From positions 930,001-994,000 of the forward strand of contig CAVPQY010000004.1 in the NCBI GenBank assembly GCA_963707695.1: DNA of 64,000 nt, written 5' to 3'. The notes under the pieces were generated by a model. The model made no database searches. It was not told the DNA's origin and saw only the letters and a program-made list of their open reading frames with translations. Below, piece by piece: positions 49,981 through 57,316 of the stretch. The stretch's first letter is position 1, and every line of letters starts with the position of its first letter. This DNA comes from JAOPZW01 sp963707695. GTDB taxonomy: Bacteria > Actinomycetota > Thermoleophilia > Solirubrobacterales > Solirubrobacteraceae. Position numbers and translations under genes: made by a program.

Positions 49981-50609
49981 AGGTCCTGATCGCCGACGAC
50001 CACGGCGTCGTCCGCGGCGGGCTGCGCCTGCTCCTGGACCGCCACCCCGGGGTCGAGGTCGTCGGCGAGGCCGCCGACGGCGCCGAGGCCGTGGCGGCGA
50101 CCCTGGCGCTGCGGCCCGACCTCGCCATCCTCGACGTCTCCATGCCGAAGCTCACGGGGCTGCAGGCCGCGCGGGAGATCAAGCTCCAGGCACCCGCGGT
50201 CGACGTGCTCATGCTCTCGATGCACGACGACGAGCGCTACCTGTTCGACGCGCTGAAGGCGGGCGCGTCGGGCTACGTGCTCAAGCACGAGGCCGACCAG
50301 GCGCTCGTCGACGCCGTCGACGCGGTGGGGCGCGGCGAGCCGTTCCTGACGAACGCCGCCCAGCGCTCGCTCGTCCGCGCCTGGATGGCCGACGCGTCGA
50401 CGGGCCCGCGCGAGCCGCTGAGCCCGCGCGAGCAGGAGGTCCTCAAGCTCGTCGCCGAGGCGCACACGAACCGCGAGATCGGCGCCGTCCTGCACCTGTC
50501 CGAGAAGACGGTCGAGTCCCACCGGGCCAACCTCCTGCGCAAGCTCGGCATGCGCGACCGCGTCGAGCTCGTCCGCTACGCGATCCGGCGCGGGCTGATC
50601 GAGCCCTAG
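49977..50609 (+). CDS. NarL/FixJ-family response regulator
   Basis: A 210-residue two-domain regulator. The receiver domain has Asp7/Asp8, the phosphorylation site Asp53 in AILDVSMPKL and Lys in GYVLKHE; the C-terminal LuxR-type helix-turn-helix (about 145-205) has LSPREQEVLKLVAEAHTNREIGAVLHLSEKTVESH. GTG start overlaps the kinase stop (GTGA). It is most likely phosphorylated by the adjacent kinase; target genes are not evident, though the Sco1 and membrane genes next to it are candidates. Confidence 0.94.
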   Translation: MKVLIADDHGVVRGGLRLLLDRHPGVEVVGEAADGAEAVAATLALRPDLAILDVSMPKLTGLQAAREIKLQAPAVDVLMLSMHDDERYLFDALKAGASGYVLKHEADQALVDAVDAVGRGEPFLTNAAQRSLVRAWMADASTGPREPLSPREQEVLKLVAEAHTNREIGAVLHLSEKTVESHRANLLRKLGMRDRVELVRYAIRRGLIEP

Positions 50610-50635
50610 CGGCGGACCGCCCGCCGCCGCCGCCC

Positions 50636-50641
50636 TACCAT
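50636..50641 (+). promoter_or_regulatory. -10 box (TACCAT) for the Sco1-like gene
   Basis: TACCAT ends 7 bases before the GTG at 50649 in the short gap after the response regulator. No Shine-Dalgarno sequence is present. Confidence 0.45.
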
Positions 50642-50648
50642 CCGCCGG

Positions 50649-51254
50649 GTGCCCGCCCGGGTCCGCCTCGCCCTCATGGTCGCCGCGTCGCTGGCGCTGC
50701 TGGCCGCGCTGCTGGTCGTCGCCTTCACGCGCGGCGGCGACGCGAGCGCGGGCGACCGGTGGGACGGGTCGCTGCGGCCGGCCGGCATCCCGCCGCAGGA
50801 CTTCCGCCTGCGCGACCAGGACGGCCGCGAGGCGTCCCTGCGCGCGCTGCGCGGCCGCGTCGTGGTCCTCACGTTCCTCTACACGCACTGCCAGGACACG
50901 TGCCCGGTGACGGCGACGACGATCCGGGGAGCGCTCGACGACCTCGGCCACGACGTGCCGACGCTCGCCGTGAGCGTCGACCCGGCCGGCGACACGCCCG
51001 CGTCGGCCCGGCGCTTCCTCCTGCAGCGGCGACTCACGGACGACCGGATGCGCTTCCTGCTCGGCAGCCGCGCCCAGCTCGAGCCGGTGTGGCGCGCGTA
51101 CGGCGTCCGGCCGCAGGGCCAGGACTTCGACCACTCCGCCTACGTGCTGCTCATCGACCGCCGCGGGCGCCAGCGCATCGGCTTCCCGGTCGACCAGCTC
51201 ACGTCCGAGGGCCTCGCCCACGACGTGCGGCGGCTCGAGCGCGAGCCGGCCTAG
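50649..51254 (+). CDS. SCO1/SenC family copper chaperone or thiol protein
   Basis: A 201-residue thioredoxin-fold protein tethered by one N-terminal helix (about 8-27). The copper/redox motif is YTHCQDTCP with Cys81 and Cys85, and His162 in FDHSAYV is the third ligand expected for SCO proteins that help build the CuA site of cytochrome oxidase. GTG start set by its -10 box. It is convergent with the membrane gene set at 51251 by a 4-base overlap. Confidence 0.9.
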   Translation: MPARVRLALMVAASLALLAALLVVAFTRGGDASAGDRWDGSLRPAGIPPQDFRLRDQDGREASLRALRGRVVVLTFLYTHCQDTCPVTATTIRGALDDLGHDVPTLAVSVDPAGDTPASARRFLLQRRLTDDRMRFLLGSRAQLEPVWRAYGVRPQGQDFDHSAYVLLIDRRGRQRIGFPVDQLTSEGLAHDVRRLEREPA

Positions 51255-51394
51255 TCCCGCCGGCCGCCGCGCCGCGCGGCGCGCTTCTCGCGCACGGAGG
51301 AGATCCAGAGCGCGAGCACGACGACGAGCACGGGCGCGAGGTAGAGGACCGCGTGGTACCAGTGGCCGGCGTGGGCGAGCGGCAGGGCGCTCAT
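51251..51394 (-). CDS. Small His-rich single-helix membrane protein
   Basis: A 47-residue protein with an N-terminal MSALPLAHAGHWYHAVLY (three His within seven residues), one transmembrane helix and a basic tail VREKRAARRGGRRD. The start overlaps the stop of the 475-residue membrane protein by 4 bases, so it is translated with it. The His cluster would lie outside and could bind metal. No family recognised. Confidence 0.6.
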   Translation of the reverse strand: MSALPLAHAGHWYHAVLYLAPVLVVVLALWISSVREKRAARRGGRRD

Positions 51395-52818
51395 GCCGCC
51401 GCCGACAGGAGCCAGAGGCCGAGGCACGTGAAGCCGACCATGACGCCCAGCATCCAGACCTGCGACCGCGTCGCGTCGCCCGGCTGCCGGTAGAGGACGA
51501 GCGCCCGGTCGTGGGCCAGGACGAGCCCGGCGAGGTGGCCGGTGACGAGCGCGGCGACCTGCACGTACCAGATCGCCGTCGCGCCGAGGAGGGCGTAGTC
51601 GATCGCCCACGACGAGGTCCCGAAGAGGTCCGAGCCGTCCCCGAGCGGGTCCGAGACCAGGTAGCCCAGCGCCTGGCCCTGGAACAGCAGCGACGACACG
51701 TAGTGCGCCACGAGGTAGGCCAGCGCGATCGGGATGAGCGTGTGGACGAACCCGCGTGCCAGCTCGTCCTCGGTGTGGCCCTCCCCCACGGTCCGCATGC
51801 CGCGGATCCCGAGCCGGAAGAGGCCGCCGACGAGCAGGACGACGACGACCAGGCCGACGGTCGACGCGGCCTCGAGGGCGTGCTCGGACCCGAGCCCCAG
51901 CGAGGCGAACCGGTCCGCCAGCCACGTCGCCGCCCCGGTCGGGCTCCCCTGGCCGCCGAGCCACAGCGTGCCCTGCGAGAAGCCGTCGAAGGTCGTCGTG
52001 CCGATCATCGCCGCCAGGACCGCGACGGTGCCGGCGCGCGCGACGAGCGGCGGGGCGCCGGAGAGCGGGGGGCGCACCCGCAGCTCGCGATCGTGCCAGT
52101 GCAGCGGCGCGAGCCGCGCGTAGAGCCCGAAGGCGACCGCGAAGGCGTCCGCGTTGCGCGTCCACTGCTCCACGCCGTAGAGCGCCATGCCGACGAGTTG
52201 CACGGCGGCGTAGGCGCAGGCCAGGAGCGCGAGGGTGCTCGGGTCGTCACGGTTCGTGGAGGCCAGCTCGAGCCATGCGAACGCGACCAGCCCCACGGCC
52301 GCCGGCCAGCGCCCCAGCCAGGCCGGGTACGCCAGCGGCTCCGGAGCGGCCACGCCCAGCCGCCCGGCGACCCAGCCGGCGCCGCGCGCGACGGCACGCC
52401 ACGGGCTGATGGCCGCGAAGAGGTCGCCCACGACCGCGGAGACCACGGGCACGCCGACCCAGAGGGCGACGTAGACCAGCGTCGGCAGGAGGTTCGCGGT
52501 CCCCGTCTGCACGCCGGCGAAGCCGGCGTAGACGCCCACCGCGAAGATCCCCACGCCGAGGGCGCCGGCCAGGACCTCGAGCGCCACGGGGACGCGCAGG
52601 ACGACCCGCTCGCGGGCGTGCTGGAGCCGTGGCCGCGGCCAGAGCGCGGCGAGGGCGACGAAGGAGACGACGAGCACGACGGCCGCGCCCCAGGCGAAGA
52701 GCCAGCTCGGGAGGGGGAGGTCCTCGCGGCCCACGACGCCGTGCGCCTGCGCGGTCCCCGCCGGCAGCAGCGCAGCCCCGAGCGCCGCCGCCGCGACGAG
52801 CGGCGCCCGCCGCCTCAC
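51391..52818 (-). CDS. Polytopic membrane protein with predicted mature N-terminal histidine
   Basis: A 475-residue protein with a signal peptide (1-25, ending TAQA) and about 10-11 transmembrane helices. Cleavage after Ala25 would leave His26 as the mature N-terminus (HGVVGREDLPLP), as in copper proteins that bind metal through an N-terminal His. I recall similar actinobacterial proteins labelled fenitrothion hydrolase, but no catalytic motif supports that here. It sits in one run with a cupredoxin-like protein and a small His-rich protein and next to a Sco1 gene, which suggests copper or respiratory chain work. Function is inference. Confidence 0.72.
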   Translation of the reverse strand: MRRRAPLVAAAALGAALLPAGTAQAHGVVGREDLPLPSWLFAWGAAVVLVVSFVALAALWPRPRLQHARERVVLRVPVALEVLAGALGVGIFAVGVYAGFAGVQTGTANLLPTLVYVALWVGVPVVSAVVGDLFAAISPWRAVARGAGWVAGRLGVAAPEPLAYPAWLGRWPAAVGLVAFAWLELASTNRDDPSTLALLACAYAAVQLVGMALYGVEQWTRNADAFAVAFGLYARLAPLHWHDRELRVRPPLSGAPPLVARAGTVAVLAAMIGTTTFDGFSQGTLWLGGQGSPTGAATWLADRFASLGLGSEHALEAASTVGLVVVVLLVGGLFRLGIRGMRTVGEGHTEDELARGFVHTLIPIALAYLVAHYVSSLLFQGQALGYLVSDPLGDGSDLFGTSSWAIDYALLGATAIWYVQVAALVTGHLAGLVLAHDRALVLYRQPGDATRSQVWMLGVMVGFTCLGLWLLSAAA

Positions 52819-53330
52819 GGCGTGACGTCGAGCCGGGCGATCTGCTTGTCGGTCCCGTGCAGCTCGACCTCGAAGCGGCCCTCGAGCGTCGCCCGCAGGT
52901 CGAAGCGGGCGCGCCGGCCCGGCGTGAGCGCGCGCTCGACGTCGTAGCCGTGCACGTGGACCTCGCCGGGGGCGTCGGAGACCACGGCGAAGCGGATGCG
53001 GTCCCCCCTGGAGAACGTCAGGTGGCGCACCCCGCCGACGGGGCTGCCGGCGCGGAGGCGGATGACCGGGACAGGCGGCCGGAGCGGCTCGGCGGGCGTG
53101 GCGGTCGCGCCCGGCGTCGTCGTCGCACCGGTGTCGGTGCGGTCGGCCCGCGGGGTCGCCTGCCGCGCCGCGCTCGCCGGCGGATCGTCCGAGCCGCCGG
53201 ACCGGAGCACCAGGAACGCCGCCGCGAGGACCGCGACGGCGACGACGGCGATCGCCAGGCGGGTCCCGGCGGAGAGCGGTCGGGCGGGGACCGGATCGGG
53301 GCCGGTGGGCGCGTCGGGCGGCTCGGTCAT
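52815..53330 (-). CDS. Membrane-anchored cupredoxin-like protein
   Basis: A 171-residue protein: Pro-rich N-terminus, one membrane helix (about 24-43), a Thr/Pro/Ala-rich linker, then a ~75-residue beta domain (LTFSRGDRIRFAVVSDAPGEVHVHGYDVERAL ... GRFEVELHGTDKQIARLDVTP). The pattern is that of small cupredoxin-like domains, with HVHGYD and LHGT as possible ligand loops, though a full type 1 copper set is not visible. The ATG lies 9 bases after TAGTCT. Its stop overlaps the start of the polytopic gene, so the three genes form one operon. Confidence 0.75.
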   Translation of the reverse strand: MTEPPDAPTGPDPVPARPLSAGTRLAIAVVAVAVLAAAFLVLRSGGSDDPPASAARQATPRADRTDTGATTTPGATATPAEPLRPPVPVIRLRAGSPVGGVRHLTFSRGDRIRFAVVSDAPGEVHVHGYDVERALTPGRRARFDLRATLEGRFEVELHGTDKQIARLDVTP

Positions 53331-53339
53331 GCCCTCGGA

Positions 53340-53345
53340 AGACTA
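53340..53345 (-). promoter_or_regulatory. -10 box (TAGTCT) for the cupredoxin-like operon
   Basis: TAGTCT on the minus strand ends 9 bases before the ATG at 53330. It begins directly after the terminator hairpin of the upstream gene, so the last bases of one transcript and the promoter of the next share this spot. Confidence 0.45.
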
Positions 53346-53371
53346 GGGGGCGGGCCTTGCGGCCCGCCCCC
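53346..53371 (-). terminator. Strong hairpin terminator after the secreted protein gene
   Basis: GGGGGCGGGCC-TTGC-GGCCCGCCCCC is a perfect 11-bp stem with a 4-base loop, 33 bases past the stop of the minus-strand gene at 53404. Minus-strand sequence after it is TAGTCTTCC, moderately T-rich. It is the clearest terminator in the window. Confidence 0.7.
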
Positions 53372-53403
53372 CGGGAACGACGTGGTGCTCGGTGCGACGG
53401 TGG

Positions 53404-54131
53404 CTACTTCTTGCACTTCGCCGTCGTCGTGGGCGACTGCTTCGTCCCGTCGGTGAACCCGAAGTCCCCGCCGAAGTTCAGCTTGCCGCCCTTGCAGCGC
53501 CTTCAGGGCGATGTAGGGGACGCCGCCCTTGCCCTTCTTGGAGCCGTTGACCTTCGTGATGAAGCTCGTCAGCGTGGCGTAGACGCCGGGCGCGGGCTGC
53601 TGGAGGTTCGCCGGGACGTTGACGGACAGCTTGTAGCCGTACTTGCCGCGGTCCTTCGACAGCTTGCCGATGATCACGGAGTTGATCGGCAGCGGCGTGG
53701 CTTCCCGACGAGGTGGATCAGGAACTGACCGCTCTTGCCGTTGTAGGCGTTGAGGGTCAGGTTCTCGGCCGGCACGTCGATGCTCGCCTGGCCGATGGCC
53801 GTGCCCGTGCCCACCTTCGCCCTCTTGCACGGCGCCGCGTCGCTCGCCGCCTGCGACGACGTGCACGTCGGGAACTTCTTGTAGTTGAAGACCAGGTTCT
53901 TGTCGAAGTGCACGACCGTCGTGGACGTCGCGAACGGCGGATCGCTCGGATCCTTCGGTCGAGCGACAGCGCGACGGTGAACGTGCCGACGCCGGCCTTC
54001 TTGGCCTTCTTGACCGAGTTCTTGGTCAGCGAGACCTTCATGCCCTGCTTGCTGTTGACCGCCTGGGCGATCCCTGCGACGCCCAGCGCGAGCGCCAGCA
54101 CGCCCGCGACGAGCAGCGGAAGCTTCCGCAT
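53404..54131 (-). CDS. Secreted protein of unknown function (frameshifted)
   Basis: Joined frames give about 240 residues. A signal peptide (MRKLPLLVAGVLALALG..., cleavage near AQA) is followed by a beta-rich protein: KQGMKVSLTKNSVKKAKKAGVGTF, TTVVHFDKNLVFNYKKFPTC, GQASIDVPAENLTLNAYNG, YGYKLSVNVPANLQQPAPGVYATLTSF, and a final TTTAKCKK. Shifts are needed near 53960, 53702 and 53503. AGGAGG lies before the ATG and a strong terminator follows. I do not recognise the family; similar Lys/Thr-rich secreted proteins seem common in this lineage. Confidence 0.65.
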
Positions 54132-54244
54132 CTCTCTCTCCTCCTGACGATGGACCAGTCCCGGGTGGGAACACCCGCATGCAGCGCGAGTAGCGGTCCC
54201 GCGCCGACCGCCTGGACGGCGGGCGCCGGACCTGCGCGGCGGCA

Positions 54245-54250
54245 CTCTAC
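54245..54250 (-). promoter_or_regulatory. Possible -10 box (TAGAGT) for the secreted protein gene
   Basis: TAGAGT on the minus strand lies 114 bases before the ATG at 54131 and would give a leader of about 107 bases containing an AGGAGG site. The leader has several GC-rich inverted segments but no riboswitch I recognise. Confidence 0.25.
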
Positions 54251-54280
54251 CGCCGGCGGCGACCTGCGCGCAGCGGTTGG

Positions 54281-54286
54281 TACCGT
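54281..54286 (+). promoter_or_regulatory. -10 box (TACCGT) for the thioredoxin-like gene
   Basis: TACCGT ends 8 bases before a GTG at 54295 and is preceded by TTGG. It sets the start at 54295 rather than at the TTG at 54277, which lies upstream of the box and would be untranscribed. Confidence 0.5.
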
Positions 54287-54294
54287 CGGCGGCC

Positions 54295-55065
54295 GTGCGG
54301 CCCGCGGTCGACATCCCCGCCCCGCCGTTCCCGGCCGGCCTGACCTGGGTCAACGTCGCGTCGCTGCGCATGGACAAGCAGCGCGGGCGACCCGTGCTCG
54401 TCGAGTTCTTCGACGTCTGCGCGCCGAGCAGCCTGCGGTCGCTGCCCTACCTCCAGGCCTGGCACGCGCGCTACGCCGACGCCGGGCTGCGGGTCGTGTC
54501 GGTGCACACCCCGGGCTTCGCGTCCAGCCGCGACCCCGACGCGGTGCGAGCGGCCCTCACGCGGCTCGGGGTCGAGCACCCGGTCGTCCTGGACCCCGAC
54601 TACCAGGTCTGGGACCTCTACGGGACCGAGGGCTGGCCGTCGCGCTACCTCTTCGGCGCCGACCAGCGCCTGGCCGAGGCGCACTTCGGCGAGGGCGGCT
54701 ACGCCGAGACCGAGCGCGCGATCCAGGACCTGCTCGGCGTCGACGGCGACCTCGTCGGGCCGCTGCGGCCCGAGGACGCGCCGGACGCGCTCATCGTCGT
54801 GCCGACCCCCGACCACGAGGGTCCCCACGACGGGCCCTACGAGGCCGGGGCCGTGTGGGCGGTCGTCGACGGCCGGGGCGAGCTGCGCGCCGGCGACCGC
54901 AGCGTGGCCGTGCCCGGCCCGGGCGCGCTTCTCGTCCTCGAGCACGCGCGCTCCACCGCCGGGACCCTGCGCCTCGAGGCCGGGCCCGGGGTCACCGTGC
55001 TGGCCACCTGCTTCTCCCCGGGGCTCGCGCCCGAGGGCGCGCGCGCCCCCGAGCCCGCCGCCTAG
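54295..55065 (+). CDS. Thioredoxin-like domain protein with a single active-site Cys
   Basis: A 256-residue cytoplasmic protein. The first ~150 residues have the TlpA/AhpC-type thioredoxin fold: PVLVEFFDVCAPSSLRSLPYLQAWH, VVSVHTPGF and EGWPSRYLFG (cis-Pro region). The usual CxxC is reduced to Cys42 followed by APS, so it may act as a one-Cys peroxidase-like or carrier protein, or bind ligands. The C-terminal ~100 residues form a beta-rich domain (GAVWAVVDGRGELRAGDRSVAV). It is convergent with the phosphoesterase gene by a 4-base overlap. Role unknown. Confidence 0.8.
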   Translation: MRPAVDIPAPPFPAGLTWVNVASLRMDKQRGRPVLVEFFDVCAPSSLRSLPYLQAWHARYADAGLRVVSVHTPGFASSRDPDAVRAALTRLGVEHPVVLDPDYQVWDLYGTEGWPSRYLFGADQRLAEAHFGEGGYAETERAIQDLLGVDGDLVGPLRPEDAPDALIVVPTPDHEGPHDGPYEAGAVWAVVDGRGELRAGDRSVAVPGPGALLVLEHARSTAGTLRLEAGPGVTVLATCFSPGLAPEGARAPEPAA

Positions 55066-56135
55066 GCCAACCGCACCGAGCGCGGCACGCCCCCGTCGAC
55101 GAGGACGGCGGCCCCCGGCCGGTACGGCGAGGACGCGTCGCCGGCGCCCCAGAGCGGGTCGCGCACCCAGCAGCCCGCATTGAAGAGACGGACCCCGCCC
55201 GCCCCGCCCGGCGCCGACCACTCGGCCGGCTCGTCCTGCGGCCCGGGGCCGGCCCGGTGGGTGTGGCCGAAGACGACGTGGCGGGCCCCGACGTCCAGGG
55301 CGGCGACGACCGCGCCCATGGCCCGCAGCGCCGAGCGCCGCAGCTCGGGCCCCGACAGGTCCGCCCGGACGGGCCCGAGGCCGGCGAGGTTCGCCAGCCC
55401 GACGCCGGCGAGCACGCCGCCCGCCAGCGCCGCCCGACGCACCGACCTGCGGCCGCTGGCCTCCATCGCCCGCCAGAGCCGCGCCGACGCGCCGGCGTGG
55501 GCCGCCGCCTCCTCCTCGGGGGCGCGCTCGGCGAGCGCGTCGAGCAGGGCGTACAGCGGCGCGAGCGGGCGCTCGTAGTCGTCGGGCCGCCGGGCGGCCG
55601 CCGCCGGCGACCGCGTCAGCCGCGCCAGGGCGCCGACGCCGAGGCGCTCGAACGTCGGGACGGTGGCGTGCCGGTCGAGGTAGTGGCCGTGGGTCGCCCA
55701 GACGTCGTCGGCGAGCCACGTGCCCGGGTAGTCGAGGTGGACCGTGACGCGGTCGCCCAGCGCCGCGGCCAGCGCCGCGGCCAGCGGCGTGGCGCCGGCG
55801 GGCGCCCGCTCGGCCAGGCCGAGCGGCGCGGCGCCGTCGTCGAGGCGCCGCTCGAGCCACGGGCCGGCCAGGCGGTGGTCGTGGTTGCCGGCCAGGAGCA
55901 CGACCTCGGCGCCGCGCGGCAGGGCGCCGCCGACGGCCGCGAGGACGGGGCCCGCGGCGCGCACCGCGACGCGCGCGGGGCCGTGGCGCAGCTCCAGGAC
56001 GTCGCCGAGGAGGACGAGGCGGTCGGCGCCCCTGGCGCCCTCCACGAGCGCCTCGAGCAGCGCCGGGTCGCTGCGCAGGACGTCGGCGCCGGCCGGTGCG
56101 CCGAGATGCAGGTCGCTGACGACGAGGGTGCGCAC
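55062..56135 (-). CDS. Calcineurin-like metallophosphoesterase
   Basis: A 357-residue enzyme with the full metal-site set: SDLHLGA (about 8-14), LLGDVLELR, LLAGNHDHR, WATHGHYLDRH and VFGHTHRAG. It resembles bacterial UDP-diacylglucosamine or DNA-nuclease type phosphoesterases in outline, but the substrate is not assigned. A Gly/Ala-rich hydrophobic stretch (about 240-258) could touch the membrane. The GTG lies 10 bases after a TACCGT box that overlaps the -10 box of the divergent CoA-transferase gene. Confidence 0.87.
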   Translation of the reverse strand: MRTLVVSDLHLGAPAGADVLRSDPALLEALVEGARGADRLVLLGDVLELRHGPARVAVRAAGPVLAAVGGALPRGAEVVLLAGNHDHRLAGPWLERRLDDGAAPLGLAERAPAGATPLAAALAAALGDRVTVHLDYPGTWLADDVWATHGHYLDRHATVPTFERLGVGALARLTRSPAAAARRPDDYERPLAPLYALLDALAERAPEEEAAAHAGASARLWRAMEASGRRSVRRAALAGGVLAGVGLANLAGLGPVRADLSGPELRRSALRAMGAVVAALDVGARHVVFGHTHRAGPGPQDEPAEWSAPGGAGGVRLFNAGCWVRDPLWGAGDASSPYRPGAAVLVDGGVPRSVRLA

Positions 56136-56145
56136 GGCGGGTCCG

Positions 56146-56155
56146 ACGGTACTGT
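56146..56155. promoter_or_regulatory. Divergent -10 boxes (ACGGTACTGT) between phosphoesterase and CoA-transferase
   Basis: Minus-strand TACCGT (56151-56146) ends 10 bases before the phosphoesterase GTG. Plus-strand TACTGT (56150-56155) ends 10 bases before the CoA-transferase GTG. The boxes share the central TA, and the whole element is almost symmetric. Both starts lack a Shine-Dalgarno sequence. The two starts are 30 bases apart. Confidence 0.55.
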
Positions 56156-56165
56156 CCGGGCGACC

Positions 56166-57305
56166 GTGGACGCGCCCGCCCTGCACGGCCTGCTCGTCGC
56201 CGACTTCTCGCGCGTGCTGGCCGGCCCGCTCTGCACGATGACCCTCGCCGACCTGGGCGCCGACGTCGTGAAGGTCGAGCGCCCGGGCACCGGCGACGAC
56301 ACGCGCGGGTGGGGGCCGCCGTGGACGGACGAGGGCTCGTCGTACCACCTGGGGCTCAATCGCGGCAAGCGCTCGGTCGCCCTCGACCTCAAGGAGTCCG
56401 GCGATCTGCGGCTGGCGCAGCGCCTGTGCGCCCGCGCCGACGTCGTCGTCGAGTCCTTCCGGCCGGGCACGATGGCGCGGCTCGGGCTGGGCCACGAGGC
56501 CCTGGCGGCCGCGAACCCGGGGGTCGTGACGGTGTCGATCACCGCCTTCGGCGGCGAGGGACCCGGCGCCGCGCTGCCCGGCTACGACCTGCTGCTGCAG
56601 GCCATGGGCGGGCTCATGTCCGTCACGGGCACGCCCGACGGGGAGCCGCTGAAGGTCGGCGCCGCGCTCGTCGACCTCGTCTGCGGCCTCTACGCGACGA
56701 CGGGGGTGCTCGCGGCGCTGCGCGCGCGGGAGCGCGACGGCCACGGCCAGCACGTCGAGGTCTCCCTCCTCGACAGCGCGCTCGCGTCGCTGCTGAACCA
56801 GGGCTCGGCCTTCCTGACCGCGGGCGTCGTCGCGGGGCGGCTCGGCAACCGCCACCCCTCGATCGCGCCGTACGAGACGCTGCGCGCGGCCGACGGCCCC
56901 TTCGCGGTCGCGGTCGGGAACGACGCCCTCTTCGCCCGGCTCTGCGACGCCCTGGGCCGGCCGGACCTCGCGACCGACGAGCGCTTCGCGACGAACGCCG
57001 CGCGGGTGGCGCACCGCGACGCGCTGGCAGCGGTGCTCGAGGAGGTCCTGGCGACCGCGCCGGCCGCCGCGTGGGTGGCGCGCCTGGCCGCGGCCGGCGT
57101 TCCGGCCGGGCCGATCCATGACGTCGCGGAGGCCTTCGCCTTCGCGCAGGCGCTCGGGCGCGAGCCGGTCGACGAGACCGGCGGCGTGCGCACGGTGCGC
57201 TCGCCGCTGCGACTCTCGGGGACGCCGGCGCGCGTGCAGCGCCGGCCGCCGCGCCTGGCCGAGCACGATGCCGAGGTGCGGGCCTGGCTGGCCGACGACG
57301 GCTGA
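56166..57305 (+). CDS. CaiB/BaiF-family (class III) CoA-transferase
   Basis: A 379-residue enzyme that moves CoA between carboxylic acids. It has VADFSRVLAGPLCTMTLADLGADVVKVE at the N-terminus, GLNRGKRSVALDLK, FRPGTMARLGLG, and Asp170 in AALVDLVCGLYATTGVLAAL, the position of the catalytic aspartate in formyl-CoA transferase. HGQHVEVSLLDSALA and the late GVPAGPIHDVAEAF are also typical. Substrate unknown; an acyl-CoA dehydrogenase gene lies 6 kb away. GTG start set by the -10 box. Confidence 0.93.
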   Translation: MDAPALHGLLVADFSRVLAGPLCTMTLADLGADVVKVERPGTGDDTRGWGPPWTDEGSSYHLGLNRGKRSVALDLKESGDLRLAQRLCARADVVVESFRPGTMARLGLGHEALAAANPGVVTVSITAFGGEGPGAALPGYDLLLQAMGGLMSVTGTPDGEPLKVGAALVDLVCGLYATTGVLAALRARERDGHGQHVEVSLLDSALASLLNQGSAFLTAGVVAGRLGNRHPSIAPYETLRAADGPFAVAVGNDALFARLCDALGRPDLATDERFATNAARVAHRDALAAVLEEVLATAPAAAWVARLAAAGVPAGPIHDVAEAFAFAQALGREPVDETGGVRTVRSPLRLSGTPARVQRRPPRLAEHDAEVRAWLADDG

Positions 57306-57316
57306 GCCGGGCGGCG

